Source: an uncultured Actinomycetes bacterium
GTDB taxonomy: Bacteria > Actinomycetota > CALGFH01
NCBI GenBank assembly: GCA_937881255.1
Contig: CALGFH010000034.1
Location: 1 to 19,866 of the forward strand
Direction of reading: 5' to 3'
Length of the DNA: 19,866 nucleotides
The notes under the pieces are model-generated. The model made no database searches, was not told the DNA's origin, and was given only the letters and a program-made list of their open reading frames with translations. Shown in pieces: positions 1 through 7,098 of this stretch (position 1 is the first letter of the stretch; the number at the start of each line of letters is the position of its first letter). The position numbers and the translations under genes were made by a program.

Positions 1-114
1 GAGATCCTCGAAGAGGAGTCCCGCCACCTCCTCGGCGAAGACGCCGGCGACGGCGACCTCGAAGAGGACCGCGAGCGCAAGCAGTCCCAGGACAGCATCA
101 ACGACGCGTTCTAG
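1..114 (+). CDS. C-terminal end of an unidentified protein (partial)
   Basis: Frame 1 is open from the window edge to a TAG at 112-114, giving the last 37 residues of a protein whose start lies outside the window. The visible part is strongly charged and acid-rich (runs of Glu/Asp such as ILEEES and GDLEEDRERK) and ends in NDAF. It holds no catalytic or binding motif I can recognise. Codon use is typical of the window, with G/C at third positions, and a strong hairpin follows at 173-196, both consistent with a real gene end. An acidic, probably helical tail like this occurs in many unrelated proteins, so I propose no function. Confidence 0.6.
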   Translation, partial: EILEEESRHLLGEDAGDGDLEEDRERKQSQDSINDAF

Positions 115-172
115 TCGCCGCCTGGACGCGGCGATGACCGGCGGGTTCGACCGACCGTAGTCCCTGATCCAT

Positions 173-196
173 GTGGGGGGAGCTCGCTCCCCCCAC
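173..196 (+). terminator. 11-bp perfect hairpin, candidate terminator
   Basis: The left arm 173-183 (GTGGGGGGAGC) is the exact reverse complement of 186-196, leaving a 2-nt loop, or a 4-nt CTCG loop if the inner pair opens. No T-run follows on either strand, so it would be a U-less, actinobacterial-style terminator for the gene ending at 114. It overlaps the most upstream ATG (171) of the next reading frame, which argues that ATG is not the real start. A smaller 6-bp hairpin (CGCCGC/GCGGCG) lies at about 116-133. Confidence 0.5.
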
Positions 197-248
197 GGCC
201 CCCAAGAGCGCCTGTGCCATGGTCTCGGTGATGCGCGACACTTACACC

Positions 249-1433
249 ATGGCTAGCGGGGCGACGGTCGTGATTGTCGGGGGCGGGGTGATGGGGTGCT
301 CGATCGCCTTCCATCTGGCCGAGCGGGGGGTGGACGTGCTCGTGCTGGAGCGGGGCACGGTGTGCTCGGGGATGACGGCCCGGTCGGGGGCGCTGGTGCG
401 GATGCACTACACCAACGAGCCGGAGGCGCGGATGGCCCTGGCCGGGCTCGGCTACTTCCAGAACTGGAAGGAGCGGGTCGGGGGCTGGTGCGGGTTCACC
501 GTCACCGGGGCGGCGGTCCTGGTCGGGCCGGGGGAGGGGGCGCGGCTGGAGCGGAACGTGGCCATGCTGCGACGGGTCGGGGTCGACACCGAGGCGGTGG
601 CCCCCGAGGTGCTGGCCGCCGAGCACCCGGAGCTGGACCTGACCGGGGTGGAGATGGCCGCGGTCGAGCCCGGGTCGGGGTACGCCGACCCGGTGGCCAC
701 GACCTTCGCCTTCGCCTCGCGGGCGGTCGACCTGGGGGCGAGGATCAGGCAGGGGGTGGCCGTGCGCGGGCTGGCCGTGGCCTCCGACCGGGTGGTCGGG
801 GTCGACACCGACGACGGCCGGGTCGGGGCCGACGCGGTCGTGCTGGCCTGCGGGCCCTGGGTCGACCCGCTGGCCCGGACGGCCGGGTTCGAGCTGGGCA
901 TCACCCCCGAGCGCTCCCAGATCGCCTTCTTCCGCCGGCCCGGGGAGGCCCGCCGCCACCCGGTGGTGATCGACGCGGTGCTCGGCACCTACTTCCGGCC
1001 CCACGGGGGCGAGCTGTCCCTGCTCGGGGTCGAGGCCGGCCACCACATCGAGGTGGAGGCGATCGACCGCGAGGTCGAGGGCTACGACCATGCGGTGGTC
1101 GCCCCGGCCCTCGGGCGGCTGGCCGGGCGGGTGCCGGCGTTCGCGGGGGCGCCGTTCGCCCGCGGCCACCGCGGCGTCTACGACACCTCGGCCGACAGCC
1201 GGGCCGTGCTCGACGCCGCCCCCGGGGTGGCCGGGCTGTTCGTGGCCGGCGGGTTCTCGGGCACCGGCTTCAAGAAGTCCCCGGCGGTCGGGGCCTGCAT
1301 GGCCGAGCTGGTCACCACCGGCCGGGCCACCACCGTCGACCTGCACCCGTTCCGGCTGGGCCGCTTCGCCGAGGGCGACCCGATCGCCGGCGACGAGTAC
1401 CGCCTCCCCCCGGAGTTCGGGCACAAGCTGTAA
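249..1433 (+). CDS. FAD-dependent oxidoreductase, DAO / sarcosine oxidase beta-like
   Basis: Predicted 394-aa flavoenzyme of the DAO superfamily (D-amino-acid oxidase, sarcosine oxidase subunit beta, glycine oxidase type). The N-terminus has the dinucleotide-binding fold: TVVIVGGGVMGCSIAFHLAE (GxGxxG) followed by an acidic end of strand 2 (VLVLERG). The C-terminus has the family's second flavin-contact motif, GLFVAGGFSGTGFKKSPAVG. These enzymes oxidise a C-N bond of a secondary or N-methyl amine or amino acid, passing electrons to O2 or an acceptor; the substrate cannot be read from sequence. Start choice: ATG 249 places the Rossmann strand at the usual distance. In-frame ATGs at 171, 219 and 231 are possible, but 171 lies in the 173-196 hairpin and none has a convincing ribosome site. 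It stands alone, with no soxA/D/G or glycine-cleavage genes beside it. Confidence 0.85.
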   Translation: MASGATVVIVGGGVMGCSIAFHLAERGVDVLVLERGTVCSGMTARSGALVRMHYTNEPEARMALAGLGYFQNWKERVGGWCGFTVTGAAVLVGPGEGARLERNVAMLRRVGVDTEAVAPEVLAAEHPELDLTGVEMAAVEPGSGYADPVATTFAFASRAVDLGARIRQGVAVRGLAVASDRVVGVDTDDGRVGADAVVLACGPWVDPLARTAGFELGITPERSQIAFFRRPGEARRHPVVIDAVLGTYFRPHGGELSLLGVEAGHHIEVEAIDREVEGYDHAVVAPALGRLAGRVPAFAGAPFARGHRGVYDTSADSRAVLDAAPGVAGLFVAGGFSGTGFKKSPAVGACMAELVTTGRATTVDLHPFRLGRFAEGDPIAGDEYRLPPEFGHKL

Positions 1434-1436
1434 GGG

Positions 1437-1466
1437 GTCAAATCGGCGCGCCTTGCCGTATACACT
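1437..1466 (+). promoter_or_regulatory. Possible promoter for the small acidic protein gene
   Basis: A TACACT hexamer at 1461-1466 (TAnnnT pattern) lies 18 nt downstream of GGTCAA (1437-1442), a weak -35 match. It is the only promoter-like sequence in the 73-bp gap before the small gene at 1507. The -35 match is poor, so this is tentative. Confidence 0.3.
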
Positions 1467-1506
1467 CCTTGCGCCACCCATCTGCGCCTCCGGAGGGAGA
1501 GGACCC

Positions 1507-1665
1507 ATGAGCACCATGGAGCCGGACGAGGGCAGCGGGACCGACGCCCCCCGCTGGGAGAAGACCGAGGCCGCCAACCCGGCCAGCGGGACCGACGCCC
1601 CCCGCTGGGAGCGCGTCGACGAGGACGACGACGCCGACGACGACGGCGACAGCACCGACTCCTAG
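1507..1665 (+). CDS. Small acidic protein with duplicated SGTDAPRWE motif
   Basis: 52-aa protein starting at ATG 1507, directly behind a strong ribosome site (GGAGGGAGAGG, 1492-1502). The nonapeptide SGTDAPRWE occurs twice, 17 residues apart, and the last 17 residues are almost all Asp, Glu, Ser and Thr. The repeat is also identical in DNA: 28 nt at 1533-1560 recur at 1584-1611 with no mismatch. There is no signal peptide, membrane segment or cysteine. It is predicted soluble, very acidic and probably disordered, with the two Trp-containing repeats as likely binding elements. I do not recognise the family. The strong ribosome site and separate position between two larger genes argue for a real gene. 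A short GC-rich inverted repeat (GGCGCC/GGCGCC, 1677-1690) follows it. Confidence 0.65.
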   Translation: MSTMEPDEGSGTDAPRWEKTEAANPASGTDAPRWERVDEDDDADDDGDSTDS

Positions 1666-1708
1666 AGCAGCCCACCGGCGCCCCGGCGCCACATCCCAGG
1701 TGAGGGCC

Positions 1709-4700
1709 GTGACCCCACACCGAGCCGCTTCGGCCGGCACGACCTGCCCCGCCTGCGGGGTCGAGACCCCGGCCGAGGCGCGCTTCTGCCCCGCCTGCGG
1801 GCAGCGGCTGCTCGGCGGGGTCGAGGAGCGCCGGGTCGTGACCGTGCTCTTCGCCGACCTGGTCGACTCGACCCGGCTGGTGACCGCGCTCGACCCGGAG
1901 GCCGCCCGCGACCTGCTGACCGAGACCTTCCGGCGGCTGGCCGCCGAGGTCCGCCGCTTCGGCGGGACGCTCGAGAAGTACATCGGCGACGCCATCTTCG
2001 CCGTGTTCGGCTTCCCCACCGGGCACGACGACGACGCCGCCCGGGGGGTGCGGGCCGCCCTGGCCATGCGCGACATCGTCAAGACGGCCAAGACCGCCCT
2101 CGGCGACCTGCCCCTGCACCTGCGCATCGGCCTGGACACCGGCGAGGTCGCGGCCGGCGCCGGGTCGGGCGACCTGCGGGTGACCGGCCCGGCGGTGCAC
2201 ACCGCGGCTCGCATCCAGCAGGCGGCCGAGCCCGACCAGATACTCTTGTCGGCCAGGACCCTGCGGGCGGCCCGCGACACCGCCGAGGTCGGCCAGCCCT
2301 CGCTGCTCGAGGTCCGCGGCCAGCGCCAGCCGGTCGAGGTGGTGGAGGTGCTCGGGCTCTCCCCCGCCGAGCCGGCCACCGACCCGATGGTCGGCCGCGA
2401 GGCCGACCTGCCGCGGCTGGTCGGCGCCCTCGACCACGCCGCCCACCACAACCGGCTGGTGCTGCTGGTGGGTGACGCCGGGGTGGGCAAGTCGACCCTG
2501 GCCCGGGCGGCCACGGCCGAGATCGGCGACCGCGTCCACGTCCTGTGGGGGCGCTGCCTGCCCGACTGGCAGAGCCTGCCCTTCTGGCCGGTCCGCGAGG
2601 TGCTGGCCGCGGCCGCCGGGATGGCCCCGACCGAGCCGGCCGGGGTGCTCACCTCCTCCATCGGCCAGCTGGTCGCCGAGACCTGGCCGGACCCGCTGGC
2701 CGCCCCGGCCACCGCCGAGGCCCTGTGCCGGCTGGCCGGCCTGGAGCTGGACGAGCCCGGCCCGGCGACCCAGCCCAACCTTGGCAACACCCGCGAGCTG
2801 GCCGCCGCCCTGGCCGGGGTGCTGTGCGGGCTGGCCAGGGAGGAGCGGGTCCTGGTGGTCCTGGAGGACCTGCACTGGGCCACCCCCGACCTGCTGGAGG
2901 TGGCCTCGACCCTGGTCACCGACGGCTGCCGGACCCAGGGCCAGCTCGCCTACCTGGGCATCAGCCGGCCCGAGCTCCCCGGCCTGCCGGCCTGGCTGCT
3001 CCGGACCGGGACCCAGCGGATCGACCTCGACCCGCTGGGCGAGCGGCCGGCGGCCGAGCTGCTCGTCTCGATGCTCGGCGACGAGGCAGAGCCCGACCTG
3101 GCCGGGCAGGTGTTCGACGCCACCAAGGGCAACCCCCTGTTCGTCAAGGAGCTGGCCATCGCCCTCCGGGAGGCCGGCCCGGCCGCGCCCGGGCAGCCGC
3201 CGCTGCCAATCCCCGACTCGCTCCAGGCGCTGGTCGCGGCCCGGCTCGACCGGCTGCCGCCGTCGGCCAAGCGGGTGCTGTGCCGGGCGGCGGTGGTCGG
3301 CAAGTGGTTCTCGCACGCCGCCCTGGCCGCCATGGCCCAGCCGGGCGACGGCGAGCTCGACGCCGACCTGGACCGGCTGACCCGCAGCGGCCTGATCGAG
3401 CGGCTGCCCGAGCGCCTGGCCGGCGGCCAGGAGCGCTTCGCCTTCCACCACTCGCTGTTCCGGGACGTCGCCTACGGCATCCTGCCCAAGGCCGGCCGCT
3501 CCGAGCTCCACCGCCGGCTGGCCGACTGGCTGGCCGGCGCCCCCGGCGAGGAGCCCAGCCTGCCCGAGGTGGTCGCCTACCACCTGGTCCAGGCGGTCCG
3601 GCTGGCCGGCGAGGTGCGGGCCCCGACGGCCGAGGACCGGGAGCTGGCCGCCCGCGCCGTGGCCGCCTGCCAGCGGGCCGCCCGGCGGCTGCGCGACCAG
3701 GAGGCCCTGGCCGGGGCCGCCCGGATGCTCGACGACGCCCTCGGGCTGGCCGGCCTGGCCGGGACGGGGGCCGAGGAGGTGGCCGAGCTGCGCCTGGAGC
3801 GGGGCACGGTCCGGGGCGCCACCGGCGACCTGCCGGGCGCCCTGGCCGACCTGGGGCCGGCCACCGGCTCCTCCCGGCCGGCGGTCCGGGCCCGGGCCTG
3901 GACCGAGCTGTCCAACCTGCACGGCATGTTCGGCCAGTTCGCCGAGTCGGCGGCCGCCGCCGACCGCGCCATCGTCGAGGCGGCCGAGGCCGGCGACCCG
4001 GCCCTGATCGCCCAGGCGACCCGGGCCAAGGCCCACGTCCCCTACCTGGCCGGCGACCTGGCCGGGGCCGGCCGCCTGCTCGACGAGGCCCTCGTCCATG
4101 CCCGCCGGGCCGGGCAGGCCAAGCTGGTCATCGAGCTGCGGGCCACCCTGCTGCCGCTGCGCCTGTACCTGGCCACCCCGCTGGACCGGCTGCGGGCCGA
4201 GGCCCTCGGGCTGGCCGCCGACGCCCGCTCGGCCGGCCGGCGCAGCGCCGAGGCGGCCGCCCAGGTGACCCTGGGCGAGGTCGCCTGGCTCCAGGACGAC
4301 CTGGACACCGCCGAGGGCCATTTCGCCGCCGGCAACCGGCTCAGCCTCGAGGTCGGCTTCACCCGCAAGCGGCTGTGGTCGCTGCTCGGCCTGGCCCAGG
4401 TGGCGATCGCCCGGGGCCAGCCGGAGTCGGCCCGGCGGCTGGCCCAGGAGGCGATCGAGCTCACCACCCAGCCCGACGGCACCGCCGACGTCGAGGCCGA
4501 GCTGCACCTGGCCGAGGCCTGCCTGGCCGACGCCGACCTGGGCGAGGCGGCGGCGGCGGTGGCCCGCGCCTGGGCGGTCCTCCAGGAGGTCGACGTCTTC
4601 TCGCGGGCCCGGCTGCAGCGGACCGAGGCCAGGCTGGCCGCGGCGTCCGGCGACCCGGCGGGGGCGGTGGCCCTGCTGGAGCGGTCCCTGGCCGCGCTGG

Positions 4701-4915
4701 AGGCGACCGGCCACCGCCTCGACCAGCTGCACTCGCTGGCCGACCTGGCCCTGGCGCTGCGCCGGGCCGGCCGGGACGACGAGGCCGATGCGGCCGCCAA
4801 GCGGGCCGGGGACCAGGCGGCCGCCATGGGCGCCCACGCCCTGGTCCGCCGCCTGGCCGAGGCCGGGGCGCCGGGGCCGGCCGGCTCCCGGACGGGAGGG
4901 GAGATGGGGAGATGA
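1709..4915 (+). CDS. Zinc-ribbon / class III cyclase-like / AAA ATPase / TPR signalling protein
   Basis: About 1,068-aa multidomain protein. In order: a four-Cys zinc ribbon (CPACG...CPACG) near residues 12-33; a class III nucleotidyl cyclase homology domain (VTVLFADLVDST to about residue 225); an NTPase of the AAA/MalT type with Walker A GDAGVGKST and Walker B VLVVLEDLHW; then a long Ala/Leu-rich TPR-like helical region to the C-terminus. Both metal-binding Asp (D50, D94) and the purine-selecting Lys (K90) are present. The transition-state Asn is His (VHTAAR, codon 2198-2200), and the substrate-specifying Thr/Asp seven residues earlier is Arg. Cyclase activity is therefore uncertain. Start: GTG 1709 has AGGTGA five nt upstream; GTG 1700 is the alternative. 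The stop overlaps the Crp gene by 4 nt (ATGA), so the two are probably co-translated and functionally linked. Confidence 0.9.
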   Translation: MTPHRAASAGTTCPACGVETPAEARFCPACGQRLLGGVEERRVVTVLFADLVDSTRLVTALDPEAARDLLTETFRRLAAEVRRFGGTLEKYIGDAIFAVFGFPTGHDDDAARGVRAALAMRDIVKTAKTALGDLPLHLRIGLDTGEVAAGAGSGDLRVTGPAVHTAARIQQAAEPDQILLSARTLRAARDTAEVGQPSLLEVRGQRQPVEVVEVLGLSPAEPATDPMVGREADLPRLVGALDHAAHHNRLVLLVGDAGVGKSTLARAATAEIGDRVHVLWGRCLPDWQSLPFWPVREVLAAAAGMAPTEPAGVLTSSIGQLVAETWPDPLAAPATAEALCRLAGLELDEPGPATQPNLGNTRELAAALAGVLCGLAREERVLVVLEDLHWATPDLLEVASTLVTDGCRTQGQLAYLGISRPELPGLPAWLLRTGTQRIDLDPLGERPAAELLVSMLGDEAEPDLAGQVFDATKGNPLFVKELAIALREAGPAAPGQPPLPIPDSLQALVAARLDRLPPSAKRVLCRAAVVGKWFSHAALAAMAQPGDGELDADLDRLTRSGLIERLPERLAGGQERFAFHHSLFRDVAYGILPKAGRSELHRRLADWLAGAPGEEPSLPEVVAYHLVQAVRLAGEVRAPTAEDRELAARAVAACQRAARRLRDQEALAGAARMLDDALGLAGLAGTGAEEVAELRLERGTVRGATGDLPGALADLGPATGSSRPAVRARAWTELSNLHGMFGQFAESAAAADRAIVEAAEAGDPALIAQATRAKAHVPYLAGDLAGAGRLLDEALVHARRAGQAKLVIELRATLLPLRLYLATPLDRLRAEALGLAADARSAGRRSAEAAAQVTLGEVAWLQDDLDTAEGHFAAGNRLSLEVGFTRKRLWSLLGLAQVAIARGQPESARRLAQEAIELTTQPDGTADVEAELHLAEACLADADLGEAAAAVARAWAVLQEVDVFSRARLQRTEARLAAASGDPAGAVALLERSLAALEATGHRLDQLHSLADLALALRRAGRDDEADAAAKRAGDQAAAMGAHALVRRLAEAGAPGPAGSRTGGEMGR

Positions 4916-5622
4916 CCCGACGGCGGTCCCAGGCCGACGAGGCGGCGCTGCTCCAGGTGCTCGGCCAGAGCCCGATCTTCCGCCACGGGCGGCCCGAGGC
5001 CCTGGCCGCCGTGGTCGCCTCGGCGACCCCGTTCGACTACCCGGTGGGCAGCTTCCTGATGCGCCAGGGCGAACCGGCCGACCACGTGCTGGTGCTGACC
5101 GCCGGCGAGGTGGCGATCGTCTCCCCCGTCCGTGGCGGCGGCGAGCTGGTCCACACCATCATCCGGGCCGGGCAGCTGATCGGCGAGCTCGCCCTGCTGA
5201 ACGGCGGCCGCCGGACGGCCGGGGCCCGGGCGACCTCCCCGACCACCGCCTGGGCCATCGGCCGGGCCCCGTTCTGGGGCTTCCTGGAGGCCAACCCGCC
5301 CGCCTCCTCGGCCCTGCTGCGCCAGGTGACGGCCTATCTGGCCGACCGCGAGGCCCTGATCGACGACCTCCTCTCCCTGGACGTCAAGAGCCGCCTGGCC
5401 AAGGCCCTGCTCGGCCTGGCCGCCAACCACGGCCAGCCCGACCCCGAGGGCGGCACCAGGATCTCGCTGCACCTCACCCACCGCGACCTGGCCGGCATGG
5501 TCGGGGCCAGCCGCGAGAACGTCAGCCGGGCCCTTGGGGCGTTCCGCAAGCGCGGCTTCATCGACTACGACTCCGACGCCATCTGGCTGCGCAACCCCGA
5601 GGCCCTGCGCCGGCTCACCTGA
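4912..5622 (+). CDS. Crp/Fnr-family transcriptional regulator
   Basis: 236-aa regulator with an N-terminal cyclic-nucleotide-binding beta-barrel (about residues 20-130), a dimerisation helix and a C-terminal winged helix-turn-helix (HLTHRDLAGMVGASRENVSR, about 185-204). The phosphate-binding cassette reads GELALLNGGRRTAGARA. It keeps the Gly-Glu and Arg-Thr that correspond to the cAMP ribose/phosphate contacts in E. coli CRP, so nucleotide binding is plausible. There are no Fnr-type iron-sulfur cysteines. ATG 4912 overlaps the stop of the cyclase-like gene (ATGA), and a purine-rich ribosome site (GGGAGGGGAGATGGGGAG) precedes it. This arrangement predicts a dedicated sensor/effector pair. Target genes are not evident, although one imperfect CRP-like palindrome lies just after the stop codon. 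Confidence 0.93.
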   Translation: MTRRRSQADEAALLQVLGQSPIFRHGRPEALAAVVASATPFDYPVGSFLMRQGEPADHVLVLTAGEVAIVSPVRGGGELVHTIIRAGQLIGELALLNGGRRTAGARATSPTTAWAIGRAPFWGFLEANPPASSALLRQVTAYLADREALIDDLLSLDVKSRLAKALLGLAANHGQPDPEGGTRISLHLTHRDLAGMVGASRENVSRALGAFRKRGFIDYDSDAIWLRNPEALRRLT

Positions 5623-5623
5623 G

Positions 5624-5647
5624 CCCGGTGTGTCGCAGATCACCGGG
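5624..5647 (+). terminator. Hairpin after the Crp gene, with embedded CRP-like palindrome
   Basis: CCCGGTG (5624-5630) pairs with CACCGGG (5641-5647) over a 10-nt loop, starting two nt after the Crp stop codon. No T-run follows. The same stretch contains TGTGT-N6-TCACC (5629-5644), an 8-of-10 match to the CRP/GlxR consensus TGTGA-N6-TCACA. It could be a weak terminator, a binding site, or neither. Confidence 0.3.
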
Positions 5648-5833
5648 GCGCGGTGACCCAGGGCACCGACGGCGCCGGGTCGCGGGGGCTACGCTCGGGT
5701 CGTCTTCCAGAGAGGTACCGGCGGAGACAGCAGGAGGAGCCCGCCGGAACCGGCAGGGGGACGAGGGAGAGCAGCGGACGGCTCGGGGTATCGGGGGATC
5801 CGGGGGGGTCCGACCAGCCGCTGGAGGTGCCGG

Positions 5834-6529
5834 TCAGGGGCGCGGTCGCCCGCGACCAGCCGGCATCCCTGGCCAGGCCCGCTCCGTCACGGCCGGAGCG
5901 GGCCTGGCCTTCTGCATGCCCGCCGGCGGTGTCCCTGACCCGTCCAGGACGGCGCGGGCCGCCGCCTCCAGGCCGGGGACGGCGGCGATGCCTGGGGGCG
6001 GCGGCCGGCCGGCCGCCTGGCCGGTGGTCACGAACAGCGGCCGCACCCCGGCGGCCTGGGCCGCGCCGACGTCGGAGGGGTGGTTGCCGATCAGCCAGGA
6101 GGCGGGCAGGTCGAGGCCGAGGCGCCCGGCGGCCGCCTCCAGCATTCCCGGTCCCGGCTTGCGGCAGCGGCAGGCGCGCGCGTAGCCGGGCACCGTCCCC
6201 TCCGGGTGGTGCGGGCAGTGCAGGACGGCGTCAAGGCGCACCCCGATCCCGGCCAGCAGCTCGGCCAGGCGGCGGTGGACGGCCTCCACGGCCGCCTCGT
6301 CGTAGAGGCCGCGGGCCACCCCGGCCTGGTTGGTCACCACCACCAGGGCGTAGCCGGCGGCGGCCAGCCCGCCCAGGGCGGCCACGCCGGGCAGGAGCGC
6401 CACCCGCCCCGGGTCGTGCAGGTAGGGGACCTCCTCGACCAGGGTGCCGTCCCGGTCCAGGAACACCGCCGGCCGGCTCGGCTGGCGCTCCGCCTTCTCG
6501 CGGGCCGCGTCGGATGCGCCCGCCCTCAT
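5834..6529 (-). CDS. gmhB: HAD-family heptose 1,7-bisphosphate 7-phosphatase (GmhB-like)
   Basis: 231-aa HAD-superfamily histidinol-phosphatase/GmhB-type enzyme, predicted to remove the C7 phosphate from D-glycero-D-manno-heptose 1,7-bisphosphate. Visible motifs: motif I FLDRDGTL (nucleophile D25, acid/base D27), motif II VVTNQAG (T66), the GmhB zinc loop C105-x-H107 with C120-x-C122, and the motif III lysine in CRKPGPGML (K124). Motif IV reads IGNHPSD: the first Asp (usual GD) is Asn149 (codon 6083-6085), while D153 is kept. The protein runs about 40 residues beyond the usual 180-190-aa length, with a Pro/Arg-rich tail encoded through the 5871-5909 hairpin. ATG 6529 overlaps the gmhA stop (ATGA). 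It is the last gene of the operon. Confidence 0.88.
   Translation of the reverse strand: MRAGASDAAREKAERQPSRPAVFLDRDGTLVEEVPYLHDPGRVALLPGVAALGGLAAAGYALVVVTNQAGVARGLYDEAAVEAVHRRLAELLAGIGVRLDAVLHCPHHPEGTVPGYARACRCRKPGPGMLEAAAGRLGLDLPASWLIGNHPSDVGAAQAAGVRPLFVTTGQAAGRPPPPGIAAVPGLEAAARAVLDGSGTPPAGMQKARPAPAVTERAWPGMPAGRGRPRP
5871..5909. terminator. 15-bp perfect hairpin at the convergent crp / gmhB junction
   Basis: 5871-5885 (GGCCAGGCCCGCTCC) is the exact reverse complement of 5895-5909, with a 9-nt loop. It is the most stable simple hairpin I found in the window and lies between two convergent transcription units, as expected of a bidirectional terminator. On the + strand it is followed by only TTCT; on the minus strand there is no T-run. 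It falls inside the last codons of the gmhB frame, so that protein's C-terminal tail is read across it. Confidence 0.55.
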
Positions 6530-7098
6530 CGCACCGCCAGGCGCTGCTCGACCCAGCCGCAGAGGGCGTGGCCGATGGTGATGTGGCCCTGCTGGACCAG
6601 CCCGGCGATGTCGCCGTCGACGTGCAGGGCCAGGTCGGCCGCCTGGTCGAGGGGCGAGGCGGCCGGGCCGAGGAAGGCGACCACGTGCATGCCCTTGGCC
6701 CGGGCGGCGGCCGCCGCCCGCAGGACGTTCTCGGAGCGGCCGCTGGTGGTGATGGCGACCAGCACGTCCCCGGGCCGGCCCAGCCCCTCGACCTGGCGGG
6801 CGAACACGTCGGCGTAGCCGTAGTCGTTGCCGACCGCGGTCAGCACCGAGGTGTCGGTGGTGAGGGCGACCGCCCGGTAGGCCGGCCGCTCCAGCTGCAG
6901 GCGTCCCATCAGCTCTGCCGCCAGGTGCTGGGCGTCGGCCGCGCTGCCGCCGTTGCCGCAGAACAGCACCTGGCCGCCGCCGGCCAGGGCGTCGGCGACC
7001 AGCCGGGCGGCCCGCTCCACGGCGGCCACCCCCGGCCGCTCGGCCAGGGCCGCGGCCACCGCCGCCGAGCTGGCCAGGTACCCGCCGATGTCGCTCAT
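6526..7098 (-). CDS. gmhA: Sedoheptulose-7-phosphate isomerase (GmhA)
   Basis: 190-aa SIS-domain isomerase converting sedoheptulose 7-phosphate to D-glycero-D-manno-heptose 7-phosphate, the first committed step of bacterial heptose synthesis. The length is typical. Conserved segments: LFCGNGGSAADAQHLAAEL (phosphosugar loop with catalytic-region Glu62), NDYGYADVF, the second phosphate loop ITTSGRSENV (STSGNS in most homologues) and the C-terminal GLVQQGHITIGHALC carrying the active-site Gln/His region. ATG 7098 overlaps the stop of the upstream kinase gene (ATGA) and its own stop overlaps gmhB, so the three are translationally coupled. DiaA-like SIS proteins are the main alternative, but the heptose-gene neighbours make GmhA much more likely. 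Confidence 0.93.
   Translation of the reverse strand: MSDIGGYLASSAAVAAALAERPGVAAVERAARLVADALAGGGQVLFCGNGGSAADAQHLAAELMGRLQLERPAYRAVALTTDTSVLTAVGNDYGYADVFARQVEGLGRPGDVLVAITTSGRSENVLRAAAAARAKGMHVVAFLGPAASPLDQAADLALHVDGDIAGLVQQGHITIGHALCGWVEQRLAVR

Noticed and set aside
171..248. N-terminal 26-residue extension of the FAD oxidoreductase from ATG 171
   Set aside because: It overlaps a perfect 11-bp hairpin, lacks a ribosome site and would place the Rossmann strand unusually far from the start.
1178..4837. 1,219-codon open frame on the minus strand opposite the cyclase/AAA gene
   Set aside because: Gly/Gln/Pro/Arg-rich low-complexity translation without domains. High-GC genes routinely leave long open antisense frames, and the + strand protein has full domain content.
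2545..4911. Upstream extension of the Crp reading frame through the cyclase gene
   Set aside because: The extension is an Arg/Pro/Ala-rich shadow of the AAA/TPR coding region; the Crp fold starts at ATG 4912 behind a ribosome site.
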